From contig JADKAZ010000005.1 of NCBI GenBank assembly GCA_016719015.1, positions 1-64,000 on the forward strand: a stretch of 64,000 nt of DNA, read 5' to 3'. This document shows positions 16,615 through 25,327 of this stretch, in pieces (position 1 is the stretch's first letter; the number at the start of each line of letters is the position of its first letter). The notes under the pieces are model-generated. The model was not told where the DNA came from. It saw nothing but the letters and a program-made list of their open reading frames with translations, and did not search any database. Both the position numbers and the translations under genes were made by a program. Source of the stretch: Chitinophagaceae bacterium. GTDB taxonomy: Bacteria > Bacteroidota > Bacteroidia > Chitinophagales > Chitinophagaceae.

Positions 16615-18219
16615 ATGTCTGTTCCTACTATTACTATCCCTGTGAAAAACTTGCTTAAGCTGGGATTAAAAAACACTGAATCTATTCATTATCAATCATC
16701 TCCGGAAGAATTAGTACAAGACACTATCCGCATTGGCGAAGGTGTATTGAATGATACCGGCGCATTGGTAATTCAAACCGGTGAGTTTACGGGGCGGTCG
16801 CCTAAAGATAAATTTACCGTTAAAGATGAAACCACAACGGATTCTGTACACTGGAATGAATTTAATATTCCTCTTGAACCTAAATACTTCGACATTATTT
16901 TTAAAAAAGTTACCGGGTATCTCAGCACTATTCCTGAAATCTGGGTCCGGGATTGCTATGCTTGTGCAGATCCCCGCTACCGGCTAAATATCCGGGTAAT
17001 AAATGAAAAACCATGGAACAACCTGTTTGCCTATAATATGTTCCTTCGCCCTACGGAAGAAGAATTGGAAAACTTTGAACCAGAGTGGCAAATATTAAGT
17101 GTCCCAGGTTTAAAATTAGACCCCAGGGAATGCGGCACCCGCCAGCATAATGGAGCTATTGTCTCCTTCAAACACAAAATGATTTTAATTGCCGGTACTG
17201 GTTACACCGGCGAAACCAAAAAAGGGATATTCACTATACTCAACTACATTTTACCGCATGAAAAAAATGTATTGAGTATGCACTGCAGTGCTAATATGGG
17301 TGATGATGGCGATACAGCAATTTTCTTTGGCTTAAGTGGCACCGGTAAAACAACATTAAGTGCAGACCCTCACCGTAAACTGATTGGTGATGATGAACAT
17401 GCCTGGACGTCTGACAATATCTTCAACTTTGAAGGTGGCTGCTATGCAAAAACGATCAATCTTACAGAAGAAAAGGAACCAGAAATATTTCATGCGATCC
17501 GCCCCGGTGCATTGGTTGAGAATGTTACTTTCTTTCCCGGCACCAACAAGATAAATTTTGACGATAGTTCAATCACTGAAAATACAAGGGTTTCGTATCC
17601 ATTACATTTTATCAGTAATGCATTGGAACCATCGATAGGCGGGTTGCCTAAAAATATTTTCTTCCTTACCTGTGATGCATTTGGAGTGCTGCCCCCTATT
17701 TCCAGGTTAACACCTGGCCAGGCCATGTACCAGTTTATTTCTGGTTACACGGCAAAGGTGGCTGGTACAGAATTAGGAGTTACTGAGCCTAAACCAACTT
17801 TCAGTGCTTGTTTTGGAGCACCATTTCTTCCTTTACATCCTGGCAGGTATGCGCAAATGCTGGGAGAAAAAATGCAGGAACATAAAGTGAATGTGTGGAT
17901 GATAAACACCGGCTGGACAGGAGGTCCTTATGGAACAGGAAGCCGGATGAAACTTAAATATACAAGGGCAATGATAACTGCGGCTCTTGAAGGAAAGTTG
18001 AATGATGTTGAATTTGTAACTGACCCCACCTTTGGAGTAGCTATCCCCACAACTTGCCCGGATGTACCCGCTGAAGTTTTGAATCCTGTTAATACCTGGT
18101 CGGATAAGACTGCTTTCACACAAAAAGCGAAATACCTGGCCGGGCTGTTCGTAAAGAATTTTGAAAAATACGCTGATGGAGTGTCTGCTGAAATACTGGC
18201 AGCCGCACCTAAAGTATAA
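16615..18219 (+). CDS. pckA: ATP-dependent phosphoenolpyruvate carboxykinase
   Basis: PckA converts oxaloacetate and ATP to PEP and CO2 and is the entry to gluconeogenesis. The start is at MSVPTITIP; an earlier in-frame start adds only three residues. The protein shows 'EFTGRSPKDKF', the kinase-1a P-loop 'GLSGTGKTTLSA' near residue 240, the metal site 'LIGDDEHAWT' and the 'TFSACFGAPFLPL' and 'NTGWTGGPYGTGSR' regions. These are the ATP-type signatures. The length of 534 residues is normal. Confidence 0.96.
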   Translation: MSVPTITIPVKNLLKLGLKNTESIHYQSSPEELVQDTIRIGEGVLNDTGALVIQTGEFTGRSPKDKFTVKDETTTDSVHWNEFNIPLEPKYFDIIFKKVTGYLSTIPEIWVRDCYACADPRYRLNIRVINEKPWNNLFAYNMFLRPTEEELENFEPEWQILSVPGLKLDPRECGTRQHNGAIVSFKHKMILIAGTGYTGETKKGIFTILNYILPHEKNVLSMHCSANMGDDGDTAIFFGLSGTGKTTLSADPHRKLIGDDEHAWTSDNIFNFEGGCYAKTINLTEEKEPEIFHAIRPGALVENVTFFPGTNKINFDDSSITENTRVSYPLHFISNALEPSIGGLPKNIFFLTCDAFGVLPPISRLTPGQAMYQFISGYTAKVAGTELGVTEPKPTFSACFGAPFLPLHPGRYAQMLGEKMQEHKVNVWMINTGWTGGPYGTGSRMKLKYTRAMITAALEGKLNDVEFVTDPTFGVAIPTTCPDVPAEVLNPVNTWSDKTAFTQKAKYLAGLFVKNFEKYADGVSAEILAAAPKV

Positions 18220-18246
18220 GCTATAAACCCTGGACGGTTTTGAGAT

Positions 18247-18283
18247 AACCCCGTCTCGTTATGAACGAGATGGGGTTTTTCAT
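18247..18283 (+). terminator. terminator after pckA
   Basis: A 14-bp stem (AACCCCGTCTCGTT with AACGAGATGGGGTT, one mismatch) with a 3-nt loop is followed by a T run, 27 nt past the pckA stop. Confidence 0.9.
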
Positions 18284-18347
18284 TTATTTAACGGCTTCTT
18301 ATGCAGCCCATAAAACTTTTATTACGACTTTACGTTGATTTATTACA

Positions 18348-18887
18348 ATGAAATATCTGTTGAAATACTTTTTAATTTTATTATTATTTCCTTCGGTATT
18401 GTTTTCGCAAAGCAGCAACGAAGAAGTACTGGAATGGGATCCCTCCCGTAAATTAAGCTGGGCAGATTATAAAGCCAGGCCCAACCCTGATAGTGATGCT
18501 GCGGCATCTACTACTACTTACCTGGGCATAAATTACAATATTACCAGCAGGAGTTTCAGTTATAAAATATATTCACGGTTTTCTAAAACCCGGTCATGGG
18601 GTTTACATAAAACAGCTTATATATTAAGTCATGAACAAGGTCATTTTGATATTGCAGAAATTTTTGCCCGCAAGCTGCATAAAAAAATGAGTGAATATGA
18701 GTTCAATAAAAAAACCTACAATAAAGATCTTGAGAAAATTTATCGGGATGTAACCAAAGAAAAAGAAGACACACAAAATCAATACGATAAAGAAACCAAT
18801 CACAGTATCAACAAAACAGAACAGTTGCTATGGCTAAAAAAAATTGCAGCAATGCTGGAAGAATATGCTGACTGGGCCGATTATTAA
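18348..18887 (+). CDS. secreted DUF922-like putative zinc protease
   Basis: The 179-residue protein has a signal peptide (MKYLLKYFLILLLFPSVLFS). The opening 'WDPSRKLSWADYKARPNP' and the HExxH-type motif 'HEQGHFDIAEIFARKL' are typical of the DUF922 group of bacterial proteins. Helical, charged sequence follows and would supply further ligands or a lid. Protease activity is inferred from the motif only. Its 3' end overlaps the convergent TonB-domain gene by 4 nt. Confidence 0.8.
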   Translation: MKYLLKYFLILLLFPSVLFSQSSNEEVLEWDPSRKLSWADYKARPNPDSDAAASTTTYLGINYNITSRSFSYKIYSRFSKTRSWGLHKTAYILSHEQGHFDIAEIFARKLHKKMSEYEFNKKTYNKDLEKIYRDVTKEKEDTQNQYDKETNHSINKTEQLLWLKKIAAMLEEYADWADY

Positions 18888-19309
18888 AGTTCAAAAGAAA
18901 GCCTGACATACGACTTTACACAAAAGCCTTTTTGTACAGAAGGGAACCATTTACCCGACGATTTTAAAAGCCGCAATACTTCTTCGTATTTCTGATTAGG
19001 GGCCTTGTTGAGTAAAAGAAAAGCTGAAAGATCACCGTTCTTATTCACCTCGAAGCGGACTTCCACCGGGTGATTACCCTTAAAGCCCTTGTCCATATTT
19101 TTCTTTACGAATTTTTTCCACTCTTCCTGGCCGCCCGGATAATGAGCTGGTGTTTCAGAACGGTCAAATATTTTATTGTCATCTTCAATATTGAAATTGA
19201 ATTTACATTGACAGGTAAATCCCCGGACAGAGAAAGTGGTGTCTGTAAATTCTTGTGAGTAAGTATATAAAGAGAGGAATAAGGAAAGCAATAAAAATAA
19301 TTTCCTCAT
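18884..19309 (-). CDS. secreted protein with TonB-C-like domain
   Basis: The protein has a signal peptide ending near 'YTYSQ', then about 120 residues containing 'HYPGGQEEWKKFVKKNM' and 'VEVRFEVNKNGDLSAFLLL'. The latter resembles the C-terminal fold of energy-transducing TonB proteins common in Bacteroidota. There is no TM anchor or Pro-rich spacer, so it is unlikely to be a working TonB. Cys pairs occur in 'FTCQCKF' and near the end. The role is unknown. Confidence 0.72.
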   Translation of the reverse strand: MRKLFLLLSLFLSLYTYSQEFTDTTFSVRGFTCQCKFNFNIEDDNKIFDRSETPAHYPGGQEEWKKFVKKNMDKGFKGNHPVEVRFEVNKNGDLSAFLLLNKAPNQKYEEVLRLLKSSGKWFPSVQKGFCVKSYVRLSFEL

Positions 19310-19319
19310 AATGGTTTAT

Positions 19320-19955
19320 TTAGAAGAGGCCATACAACTGTCCATCTACTTTCCGGATTATCTCGCCGAAGTCCTCATCCTTTTCGCCGAATTTGTTCTT
19401 ATCGACATCAATAATAAGCAATGGGCCTTCTTTGTAATCGGCGATCCATTTATTGTAGTATTCGTTCAGTTTCTTTAGATAATCCAGGCGGATATTCTCT
19501 TCATATTCCCTCCCTCGCTTTTGTATTTGTCCCACTAATGTTGGAACGGAAGCATTCAGGTATATCAGCAGGTCGGGTGGCTGTACTAATGTTTTTAAAG
19601 TCTGGAAGAAATGAAAATAATTATCGAAATCCCGTTTACTCATCAATCCCATCTCATGCAAGTTGGGCGCAAAGATGTTGGCATCTTCATAAATCGTTCT
19701 GTCCTGGATAACCGTTTCCGTTCCCTTTTGTATTTCTACCAATTGACGGAGACGACTGTTTAAGAAAAATATCTGCAGGTTAAAACTCCAGCGGGGCATG
19801 TCCTCATAAAAATCCATGAGGTAAGGATTGTGATCCACATCTTCAAAATTGGGAATCCATTTGTAATGCTTGCTAAGCATTTCAGTTAAAGTAGTCTTAC
19901 CGGCACCGATATTTCCGGCTACTGCGATGTGTTTTGGTTTTTTTGCTTTTGCCAT
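19320..19955 (-). CDS. deoxynucleoside kinase (dGK/dAK type)
   Basis: This enzyme phosphorylates deoxynucleosides for salvage. The 211-residue product has the P-loop 'GNIGAGKTTLTEML', the specificity and base-binding segment 'PRWSFNLQIFFLNSRL', the catalytic 'QDRTIYEDANIFA' and the LID region 'QKRGREYEENI'. These match the dNK/thymidine kinase 2-like family, which in Bacteroidota and lactobacilli acts mainly on dA, dG or dC. The exact substrate is not decided by sequence. It lies directly downstream of trpS. Confidence 0.88.
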   Translation of the reverse strand: MAKAKKPKHIAVAGNIGAGKTTLTEMLSKHYKWIPNFEDVDHNPYLMDFYEDMPRWSFNLQIFFLNSRLRQLVEIQKGTETVIQDRTIYEDANIFAPNLHEMGLMSKRDFDNYFHFFQTLKTLVQPPDLLIYLNASVPTLVGQIQKRGREYEENIRLDYLKKLNEYYNKWIADYKEGPLLIIDVDKNKFGEKDEDFGEIIRKVDGQLYGLF

Positions 19956-19985
19956 GCCCCTGTCCCCTGTAGGAGAACTTAGTTT
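19956..19985. repeat. degenerate copy of the CCCCTAAAGGGG repeat
   Basis: 'GCCCCTGTCCCCTGTAGGAGAACTTAG' is a decayed relative of the copies at 24975 and 25301. It lies immediately upstream of the dNK start. Confidence 0.55.
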
Positions 19986-20063
19986 TATAGTTAATAATCC
20001 CTATTTGAAAAACTGAATATAGAAAATCTTTTTATACCCCAAAGAATTGTTCTTGTTTTCTTT

Positions 20064-20090
20064 CCCCACCTTAGGGGTTGGGGGCAAAAT
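20064..20090. repeat. copy of the CCCCTTTAGGGG-type repeat
   Basis: 'TCCCCACCTTAGGGGTTGGGGGC' supplies the last residues (Ala-Pro-Asn-Pro) and the stop codon of trpS, in the same way as the copy at the end of purS. Confidence 0.75.
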
Positions 20091-21087
20091 AATTGAGTCC
20101 CATTGCCTGTCGCACCAACTCCATTGTTGCCTTAGCGCTTTTCCGTGCCTTTTCTGCACCCATTTCCATAACTTCTTTCAGGTACTGCTCATCATTGCGG
20201 ATGGCCTCTGCTTTCTCCCGTATTGGGCTGATAAATGTCACCATATCTTCCGCCAGTTGTTTCTTCATGTTGCCATAGCGGATAGTACAGTTACTGTAAT
20301 CTCTTTCAAACTTATTAACCACTTCAGCACTGCTGACCAACTTCATCAATCCAAAAATATTGTCTATGTAATCCGGCTTGGGTGAATTGGGCTCTGTAGG
20401 CCCGTTATCTGTTTTTGCCTTCATCACTTTTTTACGAATCAATTCATCATCATCAGACAAATAAAGTGTAGCCAACTGGTTTTCACTTTTACTCATTTTA
20501 CCAGTTCCATCAAGGCCAGGCACTTTTACCAACTCATCTCCATAATTAAAAGCATGTGGCTCCGGAAAGACATCACCATAACGGTGATTAAAACGGTTCA
20601 CAAAATTGCGGGCCATTTCTAAATGCTGTTCCTGGTCTTTACCTACAGGTACATAGGATGCCCGGTGCAGGATAATATCTGCCGTTTGTAATACAGGGTA
20701 AGTCAGCAAACCTGCATTAATATTCTCCGGGTGTTGCCGCACTTTATCTTTAAATGTCACTGTTTTTTCCAACTCGCCAATATAAGCCAGCATATTCAGG
20801 TATAAATACAATTCAGACGTTTCGTACACATGGCTCTGACAATACAATGATGCTTTATCCGGGTCAAGGCCGCAGGCAATATTTTCTGATAAGACCCGGT
20901 GTACATTTGTTTTTAATTCTTTTGTATCCGGGTGTGTGGTAAGGGAGTGTAAATCGGCCACCATAAAATAGCATTCAAACTCCTCCTGCATCCTCACATA
21001 ATTTTTTACAGCGCCAAAATAATTGCCCAGGTGTAAAAAACCAGTAGGCCGGATGCCACTCATTACTATTTTCTTCTGCATATCCAT
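20071..21087 (-). CDS. trpS: tryptophanyl-tRNA synthetase
   Basis: This class I synthetase charges tRNA-Trp. The nucleotide-binding HIGH motif appears as 'PTGFLHLGNYFGA' and the KMSKS loop as 'GKMSKSENQLATLYL'. 'YPVLQTADIILH' and 'VPVGKDQEQHLEMARN' are typical for the family. The start is at MDMQKK or two residues later. The final residues after 'VRQAMGLNYF' are encoded by an intergenic repeat and are not part of the conserved protein. Confidence 0.96.
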   Translation of the reverse strand: MDMQKKIVMSGIRPTGFLHLGNYFGAVKNYVRMQEEFECYFMVADLHSLTTHPDTKELKTNVHRVLSENIACGLDPDKASLYCQSHVYETSELYLYLNMLAYIGELEKTVTFKDKVRQHPENINAGLLTYPVLQTADIILHRASYVPVGKDQEQHLEMARNFVNRFNHRYGDVFPEPHAFNYGDELVKVPGLDGTGKMSKSENQLATLYLSDDDELIRKKVMKAKTDNGPTEPNSPKPDYIDNIFGLMKLVSSAEVVNKFERDYSNCTIRYGNMKKQLAEDMVTFISPIREKAEAIRNDEQYLKEVMEMGAEKARKSAKATMELVRQAMGLNYFAPNP

Positions 21088-21200
21088 GGGCGGCGAAGAT
21101 AAAAAGAAGTTTGTGGTTTATAGTTTGTAGTTTTTGTTCAAAGTAAAGGAGCCACAAGGCTGGCCGGCTTAACCACAACCATAAACAACAAACTAAAAAC

Positions 21201-21208
21201 TATATTTG
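21201..21208 (+). promoter_or_regulatory. -7 box TATATTTG of gatC
   Basis: An exact TAnnTTTG element ends 4 nt before the gatC ATG, implying a leaderless transcript. It sits in a tract of 'AAACTAAAAACTA' sequence seen before other genes here. Confidence 0.5.
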
Positions 21209-21212
21209 CATA

Positions 21213-21503
21213 ATGGAAGTCAATGATGCAATGGTGGATAAACTGGCCCATCTTTCAAGGCTGCAATTCGATGAAACGGAGAAAAGGGAGATTAAAAACG
21301 ACCTTCAACGTATGATTGGCTTTGTAGAAAAACTGAATGAACTTAATCTTGAAGGAGTAGAGCCGATGTTGTTTATGAGTAATGAAGTAAATGTGTTACG
21401 GGAAGATGAAATAAAAGGCTCCATCAGCCGGAAAGAAGCATTAAAAAATGCACCGCTGCATGACGAACAATTCTTCAAAGTACCCAAAGTGATAAAGAAA
21501 TAG
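21213..21503 (+). CDS. gatC: aspartyl/glutamyl-tRNA amidotransferase subunit C
   Basis: GatC stabilises the GatA-GatB complex that converts Glu-tRNA-Gln (and Asp-tRNA-Asn) to the amidated forms. The 96-residue product begins 'MVDKLAHLSRLQFDETE', with 'MIGFVEKLNELNLEGVEP' and the conserved end 'LHDEQFFKVPKVI'. gatA lies 16 kb away and gatB is not in the window. The following ABC ATPase starts 2 nt after its stop, so the two are cotranscribed. Confidence 0.95.
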   Translation: MEVNDAMVDKLAHLSRLQFDETEKREIKNDLQRMIGFVEKLNELNLEGVEPMLFMSNEVNVLREDEIKGSISRKEALKNAPLHDEQFFKVPKVIKK

Positions 21504-21504
21504 A

Positions 21505-22215
21505 ATGCCGCAAGCAATTATTCATCTCGAAAACATTCAGAAAAGCTACTTCATGGGTAAGCAGGAGTTGCCCGTACTGAAAGGCATTTCCATGAACATT
21601 CTCAAAAACGAATATGTCGCATTGATGGGACCTTCTGGTTCCGGCAAAAGCACCCTGATGAATATTCTTGGTTGCCTTGACACCCCCACCGGTGGAAAAT
21701 ATATTTTGAATGAACAGGATGTAAGCCAGATGGAGGACAATGATCTGGCAGAAGTTCGTAACCAGGAAATTGGTTTTGTATTTCAGCAATTTAATTTACT
21801 CCCGAGATTAACTGCACTTGAAAATGTGGCGCTACCATTAGTATATGCCGGCATGTCCAGAAAACTCCGGACTGAAAAAGCCAGGCAGGTGCTGGAAATG
21901 GTAAGCCTGACCGACAGAAGCCATCACAAACCCAATGAACTTTCCGGTGGCCAATGTCAGCGGGTGGCTATTGCAAGAGCATTAGTAAATGACCCTTCCA
22001 TCATTCTGGCGGATGAGCCTACCGGAAATCTTGATTCCAAAACATCGCAGGAAATCATGGAGATTTTCGGTGATATACATAACAGGGGTAACACGGTAAT
22101 ATTAGTAACCCATGAGGAAGATATTGCCAATCATGCACACCGGATTGTGAGATTGAGGGATGGTATTATTGAAAGTGACCGGAAGAAACAAGAGTTCCTG
22201 GTTCATGGTACATAG
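21505..22215 (+). CDS. ABC transporter ATPase of the LolD/MacB type
   Basis: The 236-residue single ATPase domain has Walker A 'GPSGSGKSTLMNILG', Q-loop 'VFQQFNLLPRLTALEN', signature 'LSGGQCQRVAIARAL', Walker B 'ILADEPTGNLDS' and H-loop 'VTHEED'. The sequence and the short length match ATPases that power MacB/LolE-type mechanotransmission permeases in lipoprotein export, efflux or cell-division transport. No permease gene lies next to it. It is coupled to gatC, which says little about its role. Confidence 0.9.
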   Translation: MPQAIIHLENIQKSYFMGKQELPVLKGISMNILKNEYVALMGPSGSGKSTLMNILGCLDTPTGGKYILNEQDVSQMEDNDLAEVRNQEIGFVFQQFNLLPRLTALENVALPLVYAGMSRKLRTEKARQVLEMVSLTDRSHHKPNELSGGQCQRVAIARALVNDPSIILADEPTGNLDSKTSQEIMEIFGDIHNRGNTVILVTHEEDIANHAHRIVRLRDGIIESDRKKQEFLVHGT

Positions 22216-22342
22216 AAGATTCCTAAAGAACCGTAAATTCTCTTAACAAATTACAAACCAAGACCTTCTATTTTTGTTATACTAATATTCAGCTTTCCGG
22301 TTCATTAATGAGTTATGAACCATCAACAATGAACTTCTTCCC

Positions 22343-22903
22343 ATGGCAATAAAAATATATACCAAAACAGGTGATGATGGTACTACTTCATTGATTGGAG
22401 GCACCAAAGTCCCCAAGTCACACCTTCGCATTGAAGCTTACGGAACAGTGGATGAGCTGAATTCATATATCGGCCTGTGCAGAGACTTACTGACCGATGA
22501 TCAAGGAAAGAACACCTTACTCGAAGTTCAGGATCGGCTTTTCACCATCGGATCATCATTGGCCTGCGACCCCATTAAAGAACCTAAAATGAGGATACCA
22601 GACCTGAAAGAAACTGATGTTGAATTACTGGAAAAAGAAATAGACCGCATGAATGGTAGTATTCCGCCTATGAAAAATTTTATTTTACCTGGCGGGCATA
22701 TTACTCTTTCTCAATTGCATATTGCCCGTTGTGTTTGCCGCAGGGCAGAACGCTGCAGTGTAAGACTGGAACTGGAAAGTCTTGAAGTAGAAGCCATCAT
22801 CATTAAATACCTGAATAGACTAAGCGATTATTTATTTGTGCTTAGCCGCTACACCGGTCAACAATTAAATGTGGGAGAAATTCCCTGGAAACCAAGAGTT
22901 TAG
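22343..22903 (+). CDS. PduO-type cob(I)alamin adenosyltransferase
   Basis: This enzyme transfers adenosine from ATP to cob(I)alamin to make coenzyme B12. The 186-residue helical-bundle protein starts with the ATP-binding 'IYTKTGDDGTTSLIGG', followed by 'KSHLRIEAYGTVDELNSYIG' and the conserved 'HIARCVCRRAERCSV' and 'NRLSDYLFVLSRY'. It is isolated from other B12 genes here, as is usual for an organism that salvages B12 for methylmalonyl-CoA mutase or ribonucleotide reductase. Confidence 0.94.
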   Translation: MAIKIYTKTGDDGTTSLIGGTKVPKSHLRIEAYGTVDELNSYIGLCRDLLTDDQGKNTLLEVQDRLFTIGSSLACDPIKEPKMRIPDLKETDVELLEKEIDRMNGSIPPMKNFILPGGHITLSQLHIARCVCRRAERCSVRLELESLEVEAIIIKYLNRLSDYLFVLSRYTGQQLNVGEIPWKPRV

Positions 22904-23007
22904 TATTACTGCTGATTTTTATTTACTATTACATTAAATTATTTTTTCTATCGGTCAGACTTTTAGAGAGAGTCAACCGTTTTAGTACTATCACCTAATA
23001 TTTATAT

Positions 23008-23886
23008 ATGAGGATATATCTTTTTACTCTATCAATACTGTCCATTCTTTCGTTAACAGGTTGTCAGCCTACAGATATAATAAATCCTCCTCCCCCGCCT
23101 GCCGGGCCATTAAGAGACACAACTATAACTAATATTTCTTATGGTGCAAATGCCAGTCAGAAATTTGACCTTGGACTACCCGCAGGCAGAACAGCTACAA
23201 CACCATTAGTAGTGGTGGTACACGGTGGTGGCTGGTCTACAGGAGATAAAAATGAGTTGACCTGGCTGTTGAATGGTTTAAAGCAACGGGGCTATGCCGT
23301 AGCAAATATCAATTACCGGCTTACATTGAACCAACCAGATAATTACAAAATGCAACTGGATGATCTGGATAGTGCAGTGCAATACACACTCCGGTTGTCA
23401 ACAGTTCACACTTTTAATGGTCAGAAGTTATATATAGTCGGACATAGTGCCGGAGGGCATCTTTCCTTAAGTTATGCTTATACAAGAAATGCAAGCGGAA
23501 AAGTAAAAGCTGCCGGTTCCATGGCAGGCCCAACGGATTTATTCGCCATGTCTTATTACAATTTCAATATTTACAACTCTATCCTCGAACCATTTTTAGG
23601 AGTTCCTTTATTTCCATCTACACCTGCTGCCACACAACGATACCAGGATTGCAGTCCCCGGTATACAGCCACTGCAGCAGCCCCGCCTACTATTTTTTTT
23701 CATGGCGAGTTAGATATTGTTGTAACGCCTGATCAAAGCTCAGGCATGTACACTAAACTGGGAACACTGGGAGTTGAGCGAAGAATCATTACTTATCCAT
23801 TCACCTTTCATGATTGGTGGACCGATGGAACGAAAACTGCCAATACAATGGATGAATTGAAAACATGGTTCACCAACCACCCTTAA
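23008..23886 (+). CDS. alpha/beta-hydrolase esterase, predicted lipoprotein
   Basis: The product begins with a lipoprotein signal (MRIYLFTLSILSILSLTGC), so it is likely anchored to the outer membrane. The catalytic elements are the oxyanion-hole motif 'VVHGGGWSTGDKNE', nucleophile Ser in 'IVGHSAGGHLSL', Asp in 'FHGELDIVVTPDQS' and His in 'PFTFHDWW'. The HGGG type places it near acetyl-esterases and BD-FAE-like carbohydrate esterases. A Pro-rich stretch follows the lipobox. The substrate is unknown. Confidence 0.87.
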   Translation: MRIYLFTLSILSILSLTGCQPTDIINPPPPPAGPLRDTTITNISYGANASQKFDLGLPAGRTATTPLVVVVHGGGWSTGDKNELTWLLNGLKQRGYAVANINYRLTLNQPDNYKMQLDDLDSAVQYTLRLSTVHTFNGQKLYIVGHSAGGHLSLSYAYTRNASGKVKAAGSMAGPTDLFAMSYYNFNIYNSILEPFLGVPLFPSTPAATQRYQDCSPRYTATAAAPPTIFFHGELDIVVTPDQSSGMYTKLGTLGVERRIITYPFTFHDWWTDGTKTANTMDELKTWFTNHP

Positions 23887-23897
23887 AGAAGACTAAC

Positions 23898-24548
23898 CTA
23901 AACGATTTTTCCATCTTTCATATGCAGGACCCGGTCGCTAAGTTGTGCCAGTTCTGCGTTATGTGTTACAATCAGAAATGTCTGGTTGAACTGTTTTCTT
24001 AAATCAAAAAATAATTGATGTAACTCTTTTGCATTGGCAGAATCCAGGTTTCCGGTAGGTTCATCCGCAAAAATAATATCTGGTTTATTGATTAATGCTC
24101 TTGCCACAGCTACCCTTTGCTGCTCTCCGCCTGATAACTGGTTGGGTTTATTCTCCATTCGCTGCGAAAGGCCCAGCATTTTCAATAATCTTTCAGCCTC
24201 GGTTTTCACTTCGGTCTTTTTTCTTCCCGCCAGCCAGCCGGGTATACAAATATTCTCTACTGCAGTAAATTCAGGCAGCAGGTGATGAAACTGAAAAACG
24301 AATCCAATATGTTTGTTTCGGAAAGCGGCTAATTTTTTTCCGCTCAATGAGTTGATAATGGTGTTATTCATACTTACTTCACCCGTATCTGCCTTGTCCA
24401 ATGTCCCTAAAATATGCAGTAAAGTGCTTTTACCAGAGCCGGAAGGGCCGACAATAGAAACCACTTCTCCCTTATTTATTTCAACATCAACACCCTTCAA
24501 AACTTCCACCTTTCCGTAGCGTTTGTGAATATTTTTCCCGGTAATCAT
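23898..24548 (-). CDS. lolD: LolD-like ABC transporter ATPase
   Basis: The 216-residue ATPase has Walker A 'GPSGSGKSTLLHILGTL', 'VFQFHHLLPEFTAVENI', signature 'LSGGEQQRVAVARAL', Walker B 'IIFADEPTGNLDS' and H-loop 'VTHNAEL'. The 'FQFHHLLPEF' segment is characteristic of LolD, which powers release of lipoproteins from the inner membrane to LolA. No LolC/E permease is adjacent. It is the second lone ATPase of this class within 3 kb and faces the other way. Confidence 0.85.
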   Translation of the reverse strand: MITGKNIHKRYGKVEVLKGVDVEINKGEVVSIVGPSGSGKSTLLHILGTLDKADTGEVSMNNTIINSLSGKKLAAFRNKHIGFVFQFHHLLPEFTAVENICIPGWLAGRKKTEVKTEAERLLKMLGLSQRMENKPNQLSGGEQQRVAVARALINKPDIIFADEPTGNLDSANAKELHQLFFDLRKQFNQTFLIVTHNAELAQLSDRVLHMKDGKIV

Positions 24549-24669
24549 GCAGCCTATTTCTTTAATGATTAATCAAATATCATTAAAAGCAACCCACTCA
24601 CAAAAACTGTAATTATAATAAGCCCGGCAAGTTTAAGAAACCATTGAAAACACCGTGTACAACTAAGGA

Positions 24670-24700
24670 TTTGGTAAATTCGGTAATAAAGCTACATTTG
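24670..24700 (+). promoter_or_regulatory. predicted promoter (TTTG ... TACATTTG)
   Basis: TTTG at 24670-24673 and TACATTTG at 24693-24700 fit the Bacteroidota consensus, with a start-to-start spacing of 23 nt. The small DUF2795-like gene starts 47 nt downstream. Confidence 0.7.
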
Positions 24701-24747
24701 CCGAAAATTAGGGTGTAAAACCCATTAAAAATTAAACCCCTGCGAAG

Positions 24748-24972
24748 ATGTTTTGGACTTTAGAATTAGCCTCGTACCTGGAAGATGCTCCCTGGCCTGC
24801 CACCAAAGATGAGCTGATAGATTATTCTATTCGTTCCGGAGCACCACTGGAAGTAGTGGAGAACCTGCAAGAACTGGAAGATGAAGGTGGTGATGTATAT
24901 GAGACTATTGAAGACATCTGGCCTGATTATCCAACTACGGATGATTTTTTGTTTAACGAAGATGAATATTAA
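24748..24972 (+). CDS. small acidic DUF2795-family protein
   Basis: The 74-residue product reads 'FWTLELASYLEDAPWPATKD', 'LIDYSIRSGAPLEVVENLQE' and an acidic tail 'TDDFLFNEDEY'. The 'eLasyLedapWPatkdELidyA' pattern is that of DUF2795, a short helical domain of unknown function widely conserved in Bacteroidota. A good promoter and a terminator bracket it, so it is a stand-alone, probably well expressed gene. Confidence 0.87.
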   Translation: MFWTLELASYLEDAPWPATKDELIDYSIRSGAPLEVVENLQELEDEGGDVYETIEDIWPDYPTTDDFLFNEDEY

Positions 24973-24974
24973 GC

Positions 24975-25001
24975 CCCTGTCCCCTAAAGGGGAACTTAGG
25001 T
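24975..25001. repeat. copy of the CCCCTAAAGGGG repeat
   Basis: 'CCCCTGTCCCCTAAAGGGGAACTTAGG' starts right after the stop of the DUF2795 gene. It matches the copies at 13531, 20064 and 25301, in direct or inverted orientation. Confidence 0.8.
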
Positions 25002-25029
25002 CAATGATTCATTCAAGATAAAAATTTAC

Positions 25030-25057
25030 ATTAAGCCTCCACATCGGAGGCTTAATG
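25030..25057. terminator. terminator after the DUF2795 gene
   Basis: A 12-bp perfect stem (CATTAAGCCTCC with GGAGGCTTAATG) and a short loop are followed by TTT on the plus strand. Confidence 0.85.
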
Positions 25058-25300
25058 TTTTAACACCTCTCATAAGTTATCTACAAGAGCTACTGTTAAG
25101 CAGACATCGAAATTTTCAATGACATCAAGTTCTCCCAAAAATTTCTGACCTGAGATAATGCAATGCAATAATCAAAAGATTTTGAATTTATTAGTCGCTG
25201 GTCATCCTGGGGTAAAAAATTTTTTTACTTCTTACCGATAGGGAGTATTCTCGTAAAGACTTTAAGGAATCTTTCAAAGTATGATGAATATTAAATCTAA
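25058..25300. other. intergenic stretch without recognised features
   Basis: No gene, RNA or strong promoter is seen in these 240 nt between the terminator and the repeat at 25301. A run AAAAAATTTTTTT occurs near 25218. The flanking repeat copies suggest repeat-driven expansion. Confidence 0.35.
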
Positions 25301-25327
25301 GTCTCCCCTTTAGGGGAACAAGGGGCA
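25301..25327. repeat. copy of the CCCCTTTAGGGG repeat
   Basis: 'AGTCTCCCCTTTAGGGGAACAAGGGG' ends exactly at the fabI stop codon and is inverted relative to the copy at 24975. Confidence 0.8.

Noticed and set aside
18884..19309. A functional TonB energy transducer
   Set aside because: It has no TM anchor or Pro-rich spacer and is secreted; only the C-terminal fold is similar.
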